A stretch of 64,000 nt of DNA from Hemibagrus wyckioides. Taxonomy: Eukaryota; Chordata; Actinopteri; Siluriformes; Bagridae. Below the pieces are notes generated by a model. The model was given only the letters and a program-made list of their open reading frames with translations, ran no database searches and had not been told where the DNA came from. Within the stretch, counting starts at the first letter, position 1. Every line of letters starts with the position of its first letter. The DNA lies in assembly GCF_019097595.1 (NCBI RefSeq), contig NC_080734.1, positions 16,225,892-16,289,891 of the forward strand, written 5' to 3'. Made by a program: the position numbers and the translations under genes. Below, piece by piece: positions 20,342-31,310 of the stretch.

Positions 20342-23300
20342 AGTGTTGTATTGTAGTGTATTGTATTGTAGTGTAGTGTAGTGTAGTGTAGTGTATTGTA
20401 TTGTATTGTAGTGTATTGTAGTGTATTGTATTGTAGTGTAGTGTATTGTAGTGTATTGTAGTGTATTGTAGTGTAGTGTATTGTAGTGTAGTGTATTGTA
20501 GTGTAGTGTATTGTAGTGTAGTGTATTGTAGTGTATTGTAGTGTAGTGTATTGTAGTGTATTGTATTGTAGTGTAGTGTAGTGTATTGTAGGGTATTGTA
20601 GTGTAGTGTAGTGTATTGTAGTGTAGTGTATTGTAGTGTAGTGTATTGTAGTGTAGTGTATTGTAGTGTAGTGTATTGTAGTGTAGTGTAGTGTAGTGTA
20701 TTGTAGTGTAGTGTATTGTAGTGTAGTGTATTGTAGTGTAGTGTATTGTAGTGTAGTGTAGTGTAGTGTAGTGTAGTGTAGTGTAGTGTAGTGTATTGTA
20801 GTGTAGTGTAGTGTAGTGTAGTGTAGTGTAGTGTAGTGTATTGTAGTGTATTGTAGTGTAGTGTATTGTAGTGTAGTGTAGTGTATTGTAGTGTAGTGTA
20901 GTGTAGTGTATTGTAGTGTAGTGTAGTGTAGTGTAGTGTAGTGTATTGTATTGTAGTGTAGTGTATTGTAGTGTACTGTAGTGTATTGTATTGTAGTGTA
21001 GTGTATTGTAGTGTAGTGTAGTGTATTGTAGTGTACTGTAGTGTAGTGTACTGTAGTGTAGTGTATTGTAGTGTAGTGTATTGTAGTGTAGTGTATTGTA
21101 GTGTATTGTATTGTAGTGTAGTGTATTGTAGTGTAGTGTATTGTAGTGTAGTGTAGTGTAGTGTAGTGTAGTGTATTGTAGTGTAGTGTATTGTAGTGTA
21201 TTGTAGTGTAGTGTATTGTAGTGTATTGTATTGTAGTGTAGTGTATTGTAGTGTAGTGTATTGTAGTGTATTGTAGTGTAGTGTATTGTAGTGTAGTGTA
21301 GTGTAGTGTAGTGTATTGTAGTGTATTGTAGTGTAGTGTAGTGTATAGTGTATTGTAGTGTAGTGTAGTGTATTGTAGTGTAGTGTAGTGTATTGTAGTG
21401 TAGTGTAGTGTAGTGTATTGTAGTGTAGTGTATTGTAGTGTAGTGTATTGTAGTGTATTGTAGTGTAGTGTATTGTAGTGTAGTGTAGTGTAGTGTAGTG
21501 TATTGTAGTGTAGTGTATTGTAGTGTAGTGTAGTGTATTGTAGTGTAGTGTATTGTAGTGTATTGTAGTGTAGTGTAGTGTATTGTAGTGTAGTGTATTG
21601 TAGTGTAGTGTATTGTAGTGTAGTGTAGTGTATTGTAGTGTAGTGTAGTGTATTATAGTGTACTGTATTGTAGTGTAGTGTATTGTAGTGTAGTGTAGTG
21701 TATTGTAGTGTATTGTAGTGTAGTGTATTGTAGTGTAGTGTATTGTAGTGTAGTGTATTGTAGTGTAGTGTAGTGTATTGTAGTGTATTGTAGTGTAGTG
21801 TATTGTATTGTAGTGTAGTGTATTGTAGTGTAGTGTAGTGTATTGTAGTGTAGTGTATTGTAGTGTATTGTATTGTAGTGTAGTGTATTGTAGTGTAGTG
21901 TATTGTAGTGTAGTGTATTGTAGTGTAGTGTAGTGTATTGTAGTGTATTGTAGTGTAGTGTAGTGTATTGTAGTGTAGTGTAGTGTAGTGTATTGTAGTG
22001 TAGTGTAGTGTATTGTAGTGTAGTGTAGTGTAGTGTAGTGTAGTGTAGTGTATTGTAGTGTATTGTAGTGTAGTGTAGTGTATTGTAGTGTATTGTAGGG
22101 TATTGTAGTGTAGTGTATTGTAGTGTAGTGTATTGTAGTGTAGTGTATTGTAGTGTAGTGTATTGTAGGGTATTGTAGTGTAGTGTATTGTATTGTAGTG
22201 TAGTGTATTGTAGTGTATTGTAGTGTATTGTAGTGTAGTGTATTGTAGTGTAGTGTATTGTAGTGTAGTGTAGTGTAGTGTATTGTAGTGTAGTGTATTG
22301 TAGTGTAGTGTAGTGTATTGTAGTGTAGTGTAGTGTAGTGTATTGTAGTGTATTGTAGTGTAGTGTATTGTAGTGTAGTGTATTGTAGTGTAGTGTAGTG
22401 TAGTGTAGTGTAGTGTAGTGTATTGTAGTGTATTGTATTGTAGTGTATTGTAGTGTATTGTATTGTAGTGTAGTGTATTGTAGTGTAGTGTATTGTAGTG
22501 TAGTGTATTGTAGTGCAGTGTATTGTAGTGTAGTGTAGTGTATTGTAGTGTAGTGTAGTGTATTGTAGTGTAGTGTATTGTAGTGTATTGTATTGTAGTG
22601 TATTGTAGTGTATTGTAGTGTAGTGTAGTGTATTGTATTGTAGTGTAGTGTATTGTAGTGTAGTGTATTGTAGGGTATTGTAGTGTAGTGTATTGTATTG
22701 TAGTGTAGTGTATTGTAGTGTAGTGTAGTGTATTGTAGTGTATTGTAGTGTAGTGTATTGTAGTGTAGTGTATTGTAGGGTATTGTAGTGTAGTGTAGTG
22801 TATTGTAGTGTATTGTAGTGTATTGTAGTGTAGTGTAGTGTATTGTAGTGTAGTGTATTGTAGTGTATTGTAGTGTAGTGTATTGTAGTGTAGTGTATTG
22901 TAGTGTAGTGTATTGTAGTGTAGTGTAGTGTATTGTAGTGTAGTGTATTGTAGTGTATTGTAGTGTAGTGTAGTGTATTGTAGTGTAGTGTAGTGTATTG
23001 TAGTGTAGTGTAGTGTAGTGTAGTGTAGTGTAGTGTAGTGTATTGTAGTGTAGTGTAGTGTAGTGTATTGTAGTGTAGTGTAGTGTAGTGTATTGTAGTG
23101 TAGTGTAGTGTAGTGTATTGTAGTGTAGTGTATTGTAGTGTAGTGTAGTGTAGTGTATTGTAGTGTAGTGTAGTGTAGTGTAGTGTATTGTAGTGTAGTG
23201 TATTGTAGTGTAGTGTATTGTAGTGTAGTGTAGTGTATTGTAGTGTAGTGTAGTGTAGTGTATTGTAGTGTAGTGTATTGTAGTGTATTGTAGTGTAGTG

Positions 23301-26300
23301 TAGTGTATTGTAGTGTAGTGTATTGTAGTGTAGTGTAGTGTATTGTAGTGTAGTGTATTGTAGTGTAGTGTATTGTAGTGTAGTGTAGTGTATTGTAGTG
23401 TAGTGTATTGTAGTGTAGTGTAGTGTAGTGTAGTGTAGTGTATTGTAGTGTAGTGTAGTGTAGTGTAGTGTATTGTAGTGTAGTGTATTGTAGTGTAGTG
23501 TAGTGTATTGTAGTGTAGTGTAGTGTATTGTAGTGTAGTGTAGTGTATTGTAGTGTAGTGTAGTGTATTGTAGTGTATTGTAGTGTAGTGTATTGTAGTG
23601 TAGTGTAGTGTAGTGTATTGTAGTGTAGTGTAGTGTATTGTAGTGTAGTGTAGTGTAGTGTAGTGTATTGTAGTGTAGTGTATTGTAGTGTAGTGTAGTG
23701 TAGTGTAGTGTATTGTAGTGTAGTGTAGTGTATTGTAGTGTAGTGTAGTGTATTGTAGTGTAGTGTAGTGTAGTGTAGTGTAGTGTAGTGTAGTGTAGTG
23801 TATTGTAGTGTATTGTAGTGTAGTGTAGTGTAGTGTAGTGTATTGTAGTGTAGTGTAGTGTATTGTAGTGTAGTGTATTGTAGTGTAGTGTAGTGTATTG
23901 TAGTGTAGTGTATTGTAGTGTAGTGTAGTGTATTGTAGTGTAGTGTATTGTAGTGTATTGTAGTGTAGTGTATTGTAGTGTATTGTAGTGTAGTGTAGTG
24001 TAGTGTAGTGTAGTGTAGTGTATTGTAGTGTATTGTAGTGTAGTGTAGTGTAGTGTAGTGTATTGTAGTGTATTGTAGTGTAGTGTAGTGTAGTGTAGTG
24101 TATTGTAGTGTAGTGTAGTGTAGTGTAGTGTATTGTAGTGTAGTGTACTGTAGTGTAGTGTATTGTAGTGTAGTGTAGTGTATTGTAGTGTAGTGTATTG
24201 TAGTGTAGTGTAGTGTAGTGTATTGTAGTGTAGTGTATTGTAGTGTATTGTAGTGTAGTGTAGTGTAGTGTATTGTAGTGTAGTGTATTGTAGTGTAGTG
24301 TAGTGTATTGTAGTGTATTGTAGTGTAGTGTAGTGTAGTGTAGTGTAGTGTAGTGTAGTGTATTGTAGTGTAGTGTATTGTAGTGTAGTGTATTGTAGTG
24401 TAGTGTAGTGTAGTGTAGTGTAGTGTATTGTAGTGTAGTGTAGTGTATTGTAGTGTAGTGTATTGTAGTGTAGTGTATTGTAGTGTAGTGTAGTGTAGTG
24501 TAGTGTAGTGTAGTGTAGTGTAGTGTAGTGTATTGTAGTGTAGTGTATTGTAGTGTATTGTAGTGTAGTGTAGTGTATTGTAGTGTAGTGTATTGTAGTG
24601 TAGTGTAGTGTAGTGTATTGTAGTGTAGTGTAGTGTATTGTAGTGTAGTGTAGTGTATTGTAGTGTAGTGTAGTGTATTGTAGTGTAGTGTATTGTAGTG
24701 TAGTGTAGTGTAGTGTATTGTAGTGTATTGTAGTGTAGTGTAGTGTATTGTAGTGTAGTGTAGTGTATTGTAGTGTAGTGTAGTGTATTGTAGTGTATTG
24801 TAGTGTAGTGTATTGTAGTGTAGTGTAGTGTATAGTGTATTGTAGTGTAGTGTAGTGTATTGTAGTGTATTGTAGTGTAGTGTATTGTAGTGTAGTGTAT
24901 TATGTTGTAGTGTAATGTTTTGTAGTGTATTGTAGTGTAGTGTATTGTAGTGTAGTGTATTGTAGTGTATTGTATTGTAGCGCAGTGTATTGTATTGTAG
25001 TGTATTGTATTGTAGTGTATTATGTTGTAGTGTAATGTTTTGTAGTGTATTGTAGTGTAGTGTATTGTAGTGTATTGTATTGTAGCGCAGTGTATTGTAT
25101 TGTAGTGTATTGTATTGTAGCGCAGTGTAGTGTATTGTAGTGTAGTGTATTGTAGTGTAGTGTATTGTAGTGTATTGTAGTGTAGTGTATTGTAGTGTAG
25201 TGTATTGTAGTGTATTGTAGTGTAGTGTATTGTAGTGTATTGTAGTGTAGTGTAGTGTATTGTAGTGTAGTGTAGTGTAGTGTAGTGTATTGTAGTGTAG
25301 TGTAGTGTATTGTAGTGTAGTGTATTGTAGTGTAGTGTACTGTAGTGTAGTGTAGTGTATTGTAGTGTAGTGTAGTGTATTGTAGTGTAGTGTATTGTAG
25401 TGTAGTGTACTGTAGTGTAGTGTATTGTAGTGTAGTGTAGTGTATTGTAGTGTAGTGTATTGTAGTGTATTGTAGTGTAGTGTATTGTAGTGTATTGTAG
25501 TGTAGTGTAGTGTATTGTAGTGTAGTGTATTGTAGTGTAGTGTAGTGTAGTGTATTGTAGTGTAGTGTAGTGTATTGTAGTGTAGTGTATTGTAGTGTAT
25601 TGTAGTGTAGTGTATTGTAGTGTAGTGTAGTGTATTGTAGTGTATTGTAGTGTAGTGTATTGTATTGTAGTGTAGTGTAGTGTAGTGTATAGTGTATTGT
25701 AGTGTAGTGTAGTGTATTGTAGTGTAGTGTAGTGTAGTGAAGTGTATTGTAATGTAGTGTGTAGTGTAGTGTACAGTGTATTGTAGTGTAGTGTAGTGTA
25801 TAGTGTATTGTAGTGTAGTGTAGTGTAGTGTAGTGTAGTGTAGTGTAGTGTAGTGTAGTGTAGTGTAGTGTATTGTAGTGTATTGTAGTGTAGTGTATTG
25901 TAGTGTAGTGTATTGTAGTGTATTGTAGTGTAGTGTAGTGTAGTGTATTGTAGTGTAGTGTAGTGTATTGTAGTGTAGTGTATTGTAGTGTAGTGTAGTG
26001 TATTGTAGTGTAGTGTATTGTATTGTAGTGTAGTGTAGTGTAGTGTATTGTAGTGTAGTGTATTGTAGTTTTGTGTATTGTATTGTAGTGTATTATATTG
26101 TAGTGTAATGCATTGTAGCGTAGTGTATTGTAGTGTATTATGTTGTAGTGTAATGTTTTGTAGTGTATTGTAGTGTATTGTATTGTAGCGCAGTGTATTG
26201 TATTGTAGTGTAGTGTATTGTAGTGTATTATGTTGTAGTGTAATGTTTTGTAGTGTATTGTAGTGTAGTGTATTGTATTGTAGTGTATTATGTTGTAGTG

Positions 26301-26978
26301 TAATGTTTTGTAGTGTATTGTAGTGTAGTGTATTGTATTGTAGTGTATTATGTTGTAGTGTAGTGTATTGTAGTGTATTGTAGTGTATTGTATTGTAGCG
26401 CAGTGTATTGTATTGTAGTGTATTGTAATGTAGTGTATTATGTTGTAGTGTAATGTTTTGTAGTGTATTGTAGTGTAGTGTATTGTAGTGTATTGTATTG
26501 TAGCGCAGTGTATTGTATTGTAGTGTATTGTATTGTAGCGCAGTGTAGTGTATTGTAGTGTATTGTATTCTAATGTATTATGTTGTAGTGTAATGTTTTG
26601 TATTGTATTGTAGTGTATTGTATTGTAGCACAGTGTATTGTATTGTAGTGTAGTGTAATGTATTGTAGTGTCTTGTATTGTAGTGTAGTGTAGTGTAGCG
26701 TATTGTATTGTAGTGTAATGTTTTGTATTGTAGTGTAGTGTCTTGTATTGTATTGTATTGTAGTGTAATGTTTTGTATTGTAGTGTAGTGTCTTGTATTG
26801 TATTGTAGTGTAGTGTATTGTAGTTTAATGTATTATAGTGTAGTGTCTTGTATTGTATTGTAGTTTAATGTATTGTAGTGTCTTGTATTGTATTGTAGTT
26901 TAATGTATTGTAGTGTAGTGTAGTGTATTGTAGTGTAGTGTATTGTAGTGTAATGTATTGTACTATATTGTACAGTCT
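20342..26978. repeat. 6.6-kb two-pentamer satellite (GTGTA / TTGTA)
   Basis: An array of about 1,300 pentamers made almost entirely of two words, GTGTA and TTGTA, with GTGTA clearly the commoner. TTGTA mostly stands alone between runs of one to about nine GTGTA; the 15-bp word GTGTAGTGTATTGTA recurs throughout. Rare variants are GGGTA, CTGTA, GCGTA and ATGTA. The plus strand is nearly devoid of C. The pentamer phase shifts by an extra TA at about 21345, 24833, 25689 and 25801. From 20342 to about 24840 the array is nearly pure; from there to 26978 it is variant-rich with recurring composite blocks. No gene lies within it. Confidence 0.97.
24840..26978. repeat. Variant-rich right shoulder of the satellite with higher-order repeats
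   Basis: Composite blocks recur: TTATGTTGTAGTGTAATGTT at about 24899, 25019, 26138, 26228, 26288, 26438 and 26578, and TTGTAGCGCAGTGTA at seven places between about 24976 and 26541. The 60 bp beginning at 26221 are repeated exactly at 26281. Beyond about 26650 words such as TCTTGTA and TTTAATGTA appear and the array decays into the LINE tail. Confidence 0.9.
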
Positions 26979-26979
26979 A

Positions 26980-27166
26980 TGTTGCACTGTTTGGGCTTTA
27001 TGTGGAATTGTGTTAGTGTATTTAGTCTTCAGTTATGTGTTGTTTTATGTGGCTCTGTGTTTAATATATAGCACATGTTTCTGAACAAACATTGTTTCAT
27101 TACATTGTGTACTGCAGCAGTTATATATGGTTGAAATAACAATAAAAGCTTCTCGACTTTTAAATT
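26980..27166 (+). mobile_element. L2-type LINE (or derived SINE) 3' tail abutting the satellite
   Basis: GTTGCACTGTTTGGGCTTTA, TTGTTTTATGTGGCTCTGTG, CATTGTTTCATTACATTGTG, TATATATGGTTGAAATAACA and ATAAAAGCTTCTCGACTT follow the 3' end of an abundant fish L2-like element from memory, and match the inverted copy at 9058-9240. Only untranslated sequence is present. The left edge merges without a gap into the decayed end of the pentamer satellite. Confidence 0.65.
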
Positions 27167-28786
27167 AACTTAGAATTTTCTTAAAGCAATCACACCAACT
27201 GCTTGAAAAAAAAACGAGTGAAATCCTGAAATGAACACAAATAAGACAAATAGTACCATATGAATTAAAAAAGAGTTACTGTGTGTGTGTGTGTGTGTGT
27301 TGTAACCAGTGCATTACAATGGCTGAGCTGCATTAATGGAAGATTCAGCATACCCTGTGTGTATATTGCTTCTTCACAATCAGCCACCATTTTTCCCCCA
27401 TTTTTTTCTGCAAGCTTTGCCTTATATGGAGTTTTGTAGGCAACATTAATTGCAAACCAGTTGTACCATTAATGTAGCTGGTCAAATTACTGGTGGCTGA
27501 CAACATGCATACACCGCAAAACATTATTATAAGATTACAAAAAAAAAGTACAATCATTTCAGGGCATATTTTACAATTTCTAAGCTTTAAGCTGCTTATT
27601 CTCTGGCCATATTACTTTGCTTCTTTTTAGAAATTAATGATTAAAATGCTTAGATAAATAATTAGCCAATAGAATTAAAAATATATACATAAAGTTTAAA
27701 AATAGTAAAATATTTATAATACCTTTAATAGTCTTACCTATCTTATATAATATGAAATACTAGGTCAATTTGAATAGATTCAAATCTTGCCAAATCTATA
27801 AATACAGCAGAAACAGAAATGTATAGAAATGTGCAATTTGGTTTTGGCCTATGAAAATATTTACATTTCCATGTTTATAGCCATGCAGCCAACACAACAT
27901 GCAAAAGTGTCCACACACCACCTGTACCACACACACCAACTGTATCAGATGTGGTAAATACTCCTCAGTGGGCGATAATAAGGGTGTGAGGGGGCAGAGA
28001 CACTCACTTGCTCGCTCTCTCTCTCTCTCTCTCTGCCTGGTGGCTCTGCAGTCTAGCCCATCAATCCTACTTTGTGTGCTAATGATAGAGCCTTGCATAG
28101 CATCCAGCACACAAGCAATGAGAGGCAGCAGGCATGAAAAGGAGAGAATCTACTGCCAGCAGCTAAAGAAAAGGGGGGAGTCACTGTGACTGGAATCAGC
28201 AATCAGCAACCTGCTGCTGCAAACACACACACAGACACACACACACACACGCACGAGGCACCTCACACATGAGCATAACACATACACACATACACTTATA
28301 CACCCTCGCTTCTTTTTCCCTGTTAAAAACAAATACCATTAATACAATGTCAATCTCATTACTCCACAAAGCCGAGCAGAAAAACAAACATTACTGAACA
28401 CGTTTGTCCAACTACTAATGTGACCGAAGAAAATTGTATAAAGAAGACATTACAGTATCATTACGAAGAAGTCATTAAGAGTTGCATGACCTGGTGGTGG
28501 TTAAAGGCTGCTGCAAGAACAGCAGAAAGGAAGAAGCATCACTTTAGCTACATTTATGTTCTAATTTCCAATTGCCTGAAAATATGTATATTTTTTGTTT
28601 GTTTGTTTGTTTGTTATTTCTCCAGGCAGGTGGATGCATGGATAAATACCATCAGATGAAATTCCAGTGCATCCACACAATATACACTACACTTAGTTAT
28701 TTATACACTGTTACAAGTCCTAACTCGATCTGTCGTATATCAATTTTCAGAGATGGAGCCTAAGACAGATTTGTATGAATTTGATA
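27167..28786. other. Unassigned sequence with microsatellites
   Basis: Holds (GT)n at 27281-27300, (CT)n at 28013-28034, (CA)n at 28219-28251 and (TTTG)n at 28596-28614. No exon supported; open frames at 27345-27557 and 27796-28189 contain no recognisable domain. Confidence 0.55.
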
Positions 28787-28789
28787 AAA

Positions 28790-28972
28790 GCATGAGATAC
28801 AGGTTATGAGCTTTAGTTTACATCAATCAGGGAAATAATTGGATCTCAATGACTTTGATGGTGATGTGGTTCTGGTGCCAGAAGAGCTGGGTTGAGTAAT
28901 TCAGAATCAGCTGAGAACAGGAATCTGTGGCTACAGTGAGTACAGTCTCACCAAAACCGGCAAGAACAAAAA
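28790..28972 (+). mobile_element. Tc1-like element fragment (family B)
   Basis: GAGATACAGGTTATGAGCTT, GATCTCAATGACTTTGATGG, GTTCTGGTGCCAGAAGAGCT and AATCTGTGGCTACAGTGAGT follow the N-terminal coding part of a common fish Tc1 element with an internal deletion after CAGAAT. Better-preserved relatives are at 34155-34515 (minus) and 55396-56131 (plus). It ends close to the first unit of the minisatellite. Confidence 0.75.
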
Positions 28973-29004
28973 AAATTTAAATCGGCATGAAAGTGACCGG
29001 CGAG

Positions 29005-29258
29005 TCATATCACTTCTCTGTCCCATGTCATTTATCTGACTCATATCACTTCTCTGTCCCATGTCATTTATCTGACTCATATCACTTCTCTGTCCCATGT
29101 CATTTATCTGACTCATATCACTTCTCTGTCCCATGTCATTTATCTGACTCATATCACCTTCTCTGTCCCATGTCATTTATCTGACTCATATCACTTCTCT
29201 GTCCCATGTCATTTATCTGACTCATATCACCTTCTCTGTCCCATGTCATTTATCTGAC
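29005..29258. repeat. 36-bp minisatellite, seven near-identical units
   Basis: Units start at 29005, 29041, 29077, 29113, 29149, 29186 and 29222. Each reads TCATATCACTTCTCTGTC followed by CCATGTCATTTATCTGAC; two units carry one extra base. The unit is two diverged 18-bp halves. The frames stay open on both strands as 12-residue repeats; this is a consequence of the unit, not a gene. Confidence 0.95.
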
Positions 29259-29560
29259 TCACATAATTTGACTCATCACTTATCTGACTCACATAATTTA
29301 CCTGTCTCACATCACTTATCTGTCTCAGTCACTTATTTGACTCACACAATTTATCTGACTTCCATCACTTACCTGACTCGCGTCACTTACCTGACTTACG
29401 TCGTTTATCTGACTCACATAATTTATCTGTCTCATGTCACTTATTTGACTCAGAGAATTTATCTGACTTCCATCACTTACCTGACTCACGTCACTTATTT
29501 GAGTCACGCCACATATTTGACTCATGTCACTTATCTGAATCATATAATTTCTCACGTCTG
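29259..29560. repeat. Diverged 18-bp minisatellite with a 108-bp higher-order period
   Basis: About 17 units near CACATCACTTATCTGACT continue from the 36-bp array. The block AATTTATCTGACTTCCATCA at 29348 recurs at 29456, exactly 108 bp (six units) later. Open frames on both strands are repeat artefacts. Confidence 0.9.
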
Positions 29561-29621
29561 ATTCTCTGATTCTGGTAAAGTGGTATTCTTCTACTCCATC
29601 TTGTTGGAGATAAGATAACTT

Positions 29622-29633
29622 TTATAATATATA

Positions 29634-29686
<53 letters not shown>
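29622..29686. repeat. (AT)n microsatellite
   Basis: AT run, nearly uninterrupted. Confidence 0.95.
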
Positions 29687-29689
<3 letters not shown>

Positions 29690-30811
29690 CAGTCCTTCTC
29701 AAATGCTTTTCCAACAACCTGAATGTTGGATGCACAAATAATGATATCAGTTTTAAGTTCCCTAAAATAAATAATGAATTAAAAACCTAAGACAGCAATG
29801 ACCCAAGTTCGACCAGCATGCATTTATAATTAGATGAAAGATTGGGATATGGAGGAACCATTGGGTTACTTTCACAGTGTGGGACACCTGGAGTTCCTGT
29901 TAATAGCATAGAACAGCACAGATTACTCACTTCACACCATTACAGAAGCTGAACAGTGGATGGAGATTTTCCGTGTCAAATTAAACACAAAGTATTTCTC
30001 ATATTATTTGGCTCAAAGGTTTTCCACAGCAATCAGACCCTGGTACTGTTTAATACAGTATCACATTATTAGAGTGGGGACCAGAAGTCATTCAAAGATA
30101 GTATGAATATACATGATTTATATTGTATGTAAGCAATAATACTCTAGAAAATTGCTTTTTCAAGTAAAAAAAAAATCCATGCTGGATTCCATGTTTGGAA
30201 TGAACATTAGTAAAGGCGGCTGGTAAATTTTAGCATTGTTATTTATTCAACGTCAGAGGCTGAGGCTCAGATTTCTTTCAAGCTCATACAGTAGATTCAT
30301 GGAGACTATTAGCAACAGCCACGTCACATGATCACACAGAGTGACACCTTCACTAGATTAGATTTTTTTTATTTGGACAGATATGTTTCATCCCTTGTTC
30401 CTGTTTGTGTGTGTGTGTGTGTAATGAGTGTGAAGCAGAAGCTGAATGCGTGAAAGTGTGTATTCTCAGCATGTTCAGGCGTGGATCAGATCACAGGCAG
30501 ACAGCATCAATAAGGGCAAAGCCATAATCATAAACAGTAAACATGAGCGAAGGTTATAACCAGGAAATGAGGAAGTACACGAAAATAGAAAAGCGAGGAA
30601 GCTGGGAAACAAGGCTCAGAAACACATTTCACACAAACACATAAATTTATGCTGAACAAAACTTCGGCGAGAAATACAGAAGGGTAGAAATAGACATGGA
30701 ACTAATTCAGGAGCTCATAAATGAAAAGACAAAGGGTGGAGACAAGACCAGGAATGGAAAACAATGTTACAACATCCACAGTATGTCACTGTAGTCTACA
30801 AAACAAGCTAT
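29687..30811. other. Unassigned sequence
   Basis: Contains (GT)n at 30403-30422. The stretch at about 30470-30650 looks like a decayed dispersed repeat (ATCATAAACAGTAAACATGA) but is not classified. No exon seen. Confidence 0.5.
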
Positions 30812-31310
30812 ATAGTATACATAACATTATGACCACCTGCCTAATATTGTGTTGGTCCCCCTTTTGCTGCCAAAACAGCCCTGACCCATCATACACTGTG
30901 TATTCTGACACCTTTCTATCAGAACCAGCAGTAGCTCGACTTTTAGATCGGACCACACGGGCCAGCCTTCGCTCACCCGTGCATCAATGAGACTTGGTCA
31001 GTCATGACCCTGTCACTGGTTCACCACTGTTCCTTCCTTGGACCACTTATTATAGATACTGACCACTGCAGACCGGGAACACCCCACAAGAGCTGCAGTT
31101 TTGGAGATGCTCTGATCCAGTGGTCTAGCCATCACAATTTGGCCCTTCGTCAAACTCCTTACGCTTGTCCATTTTTCCTGCTTCTAACACATCAACTTTG
31201 AGGACAAAATGTTCACTTGCTGCCTAATATATCCCACCCACTAACAGGTGCCATGATGCCATTATTCACTTCACCTCTCACTTATCATAATGTTATGCCT
31301 GATCGGTGTA
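30812..31310 (-). mobile_element. MITE-like Tc1 derivative (family A), 0.5 kb
   Basis: The right end TAATGTTATGCCTGATCGGT followed by GTA and a decayed left end (CATAACATTATGACCACCTG) are the family A inverted repeats. The minus strand retains the start of the transposase: helix-turn-helix region remnants around 30920-31200, with AKCRVVSI-like decay. The middle and 3' coding part are removed by a deletion joining CCCTGACCCATCA to TACACTGTGTATTC. The copy at 59194-59721 has essentially the same junction. Confidence 0.85.

Noticed and set aside
20342..26978. Telomere or interstitial telomeric repeat
   Set aside because: The vertebrate telomere word is TTAGGG. GTGTA/TTGTA lacks GGG runs and cannot form G-quadruplexes.
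29005..29258. CRISPR-like array of 36-bp repeats
   Set aside because: Units are head-to-tail with no spacers, in a eukaryotic repeat context; it is a minisatellite.
28931..29555. Repeat-encoded proteins on both strands
   Set aside because: Frames are open on both strands because 36 and 18 are multiples of three and the unit has no stop; no start context or homology.
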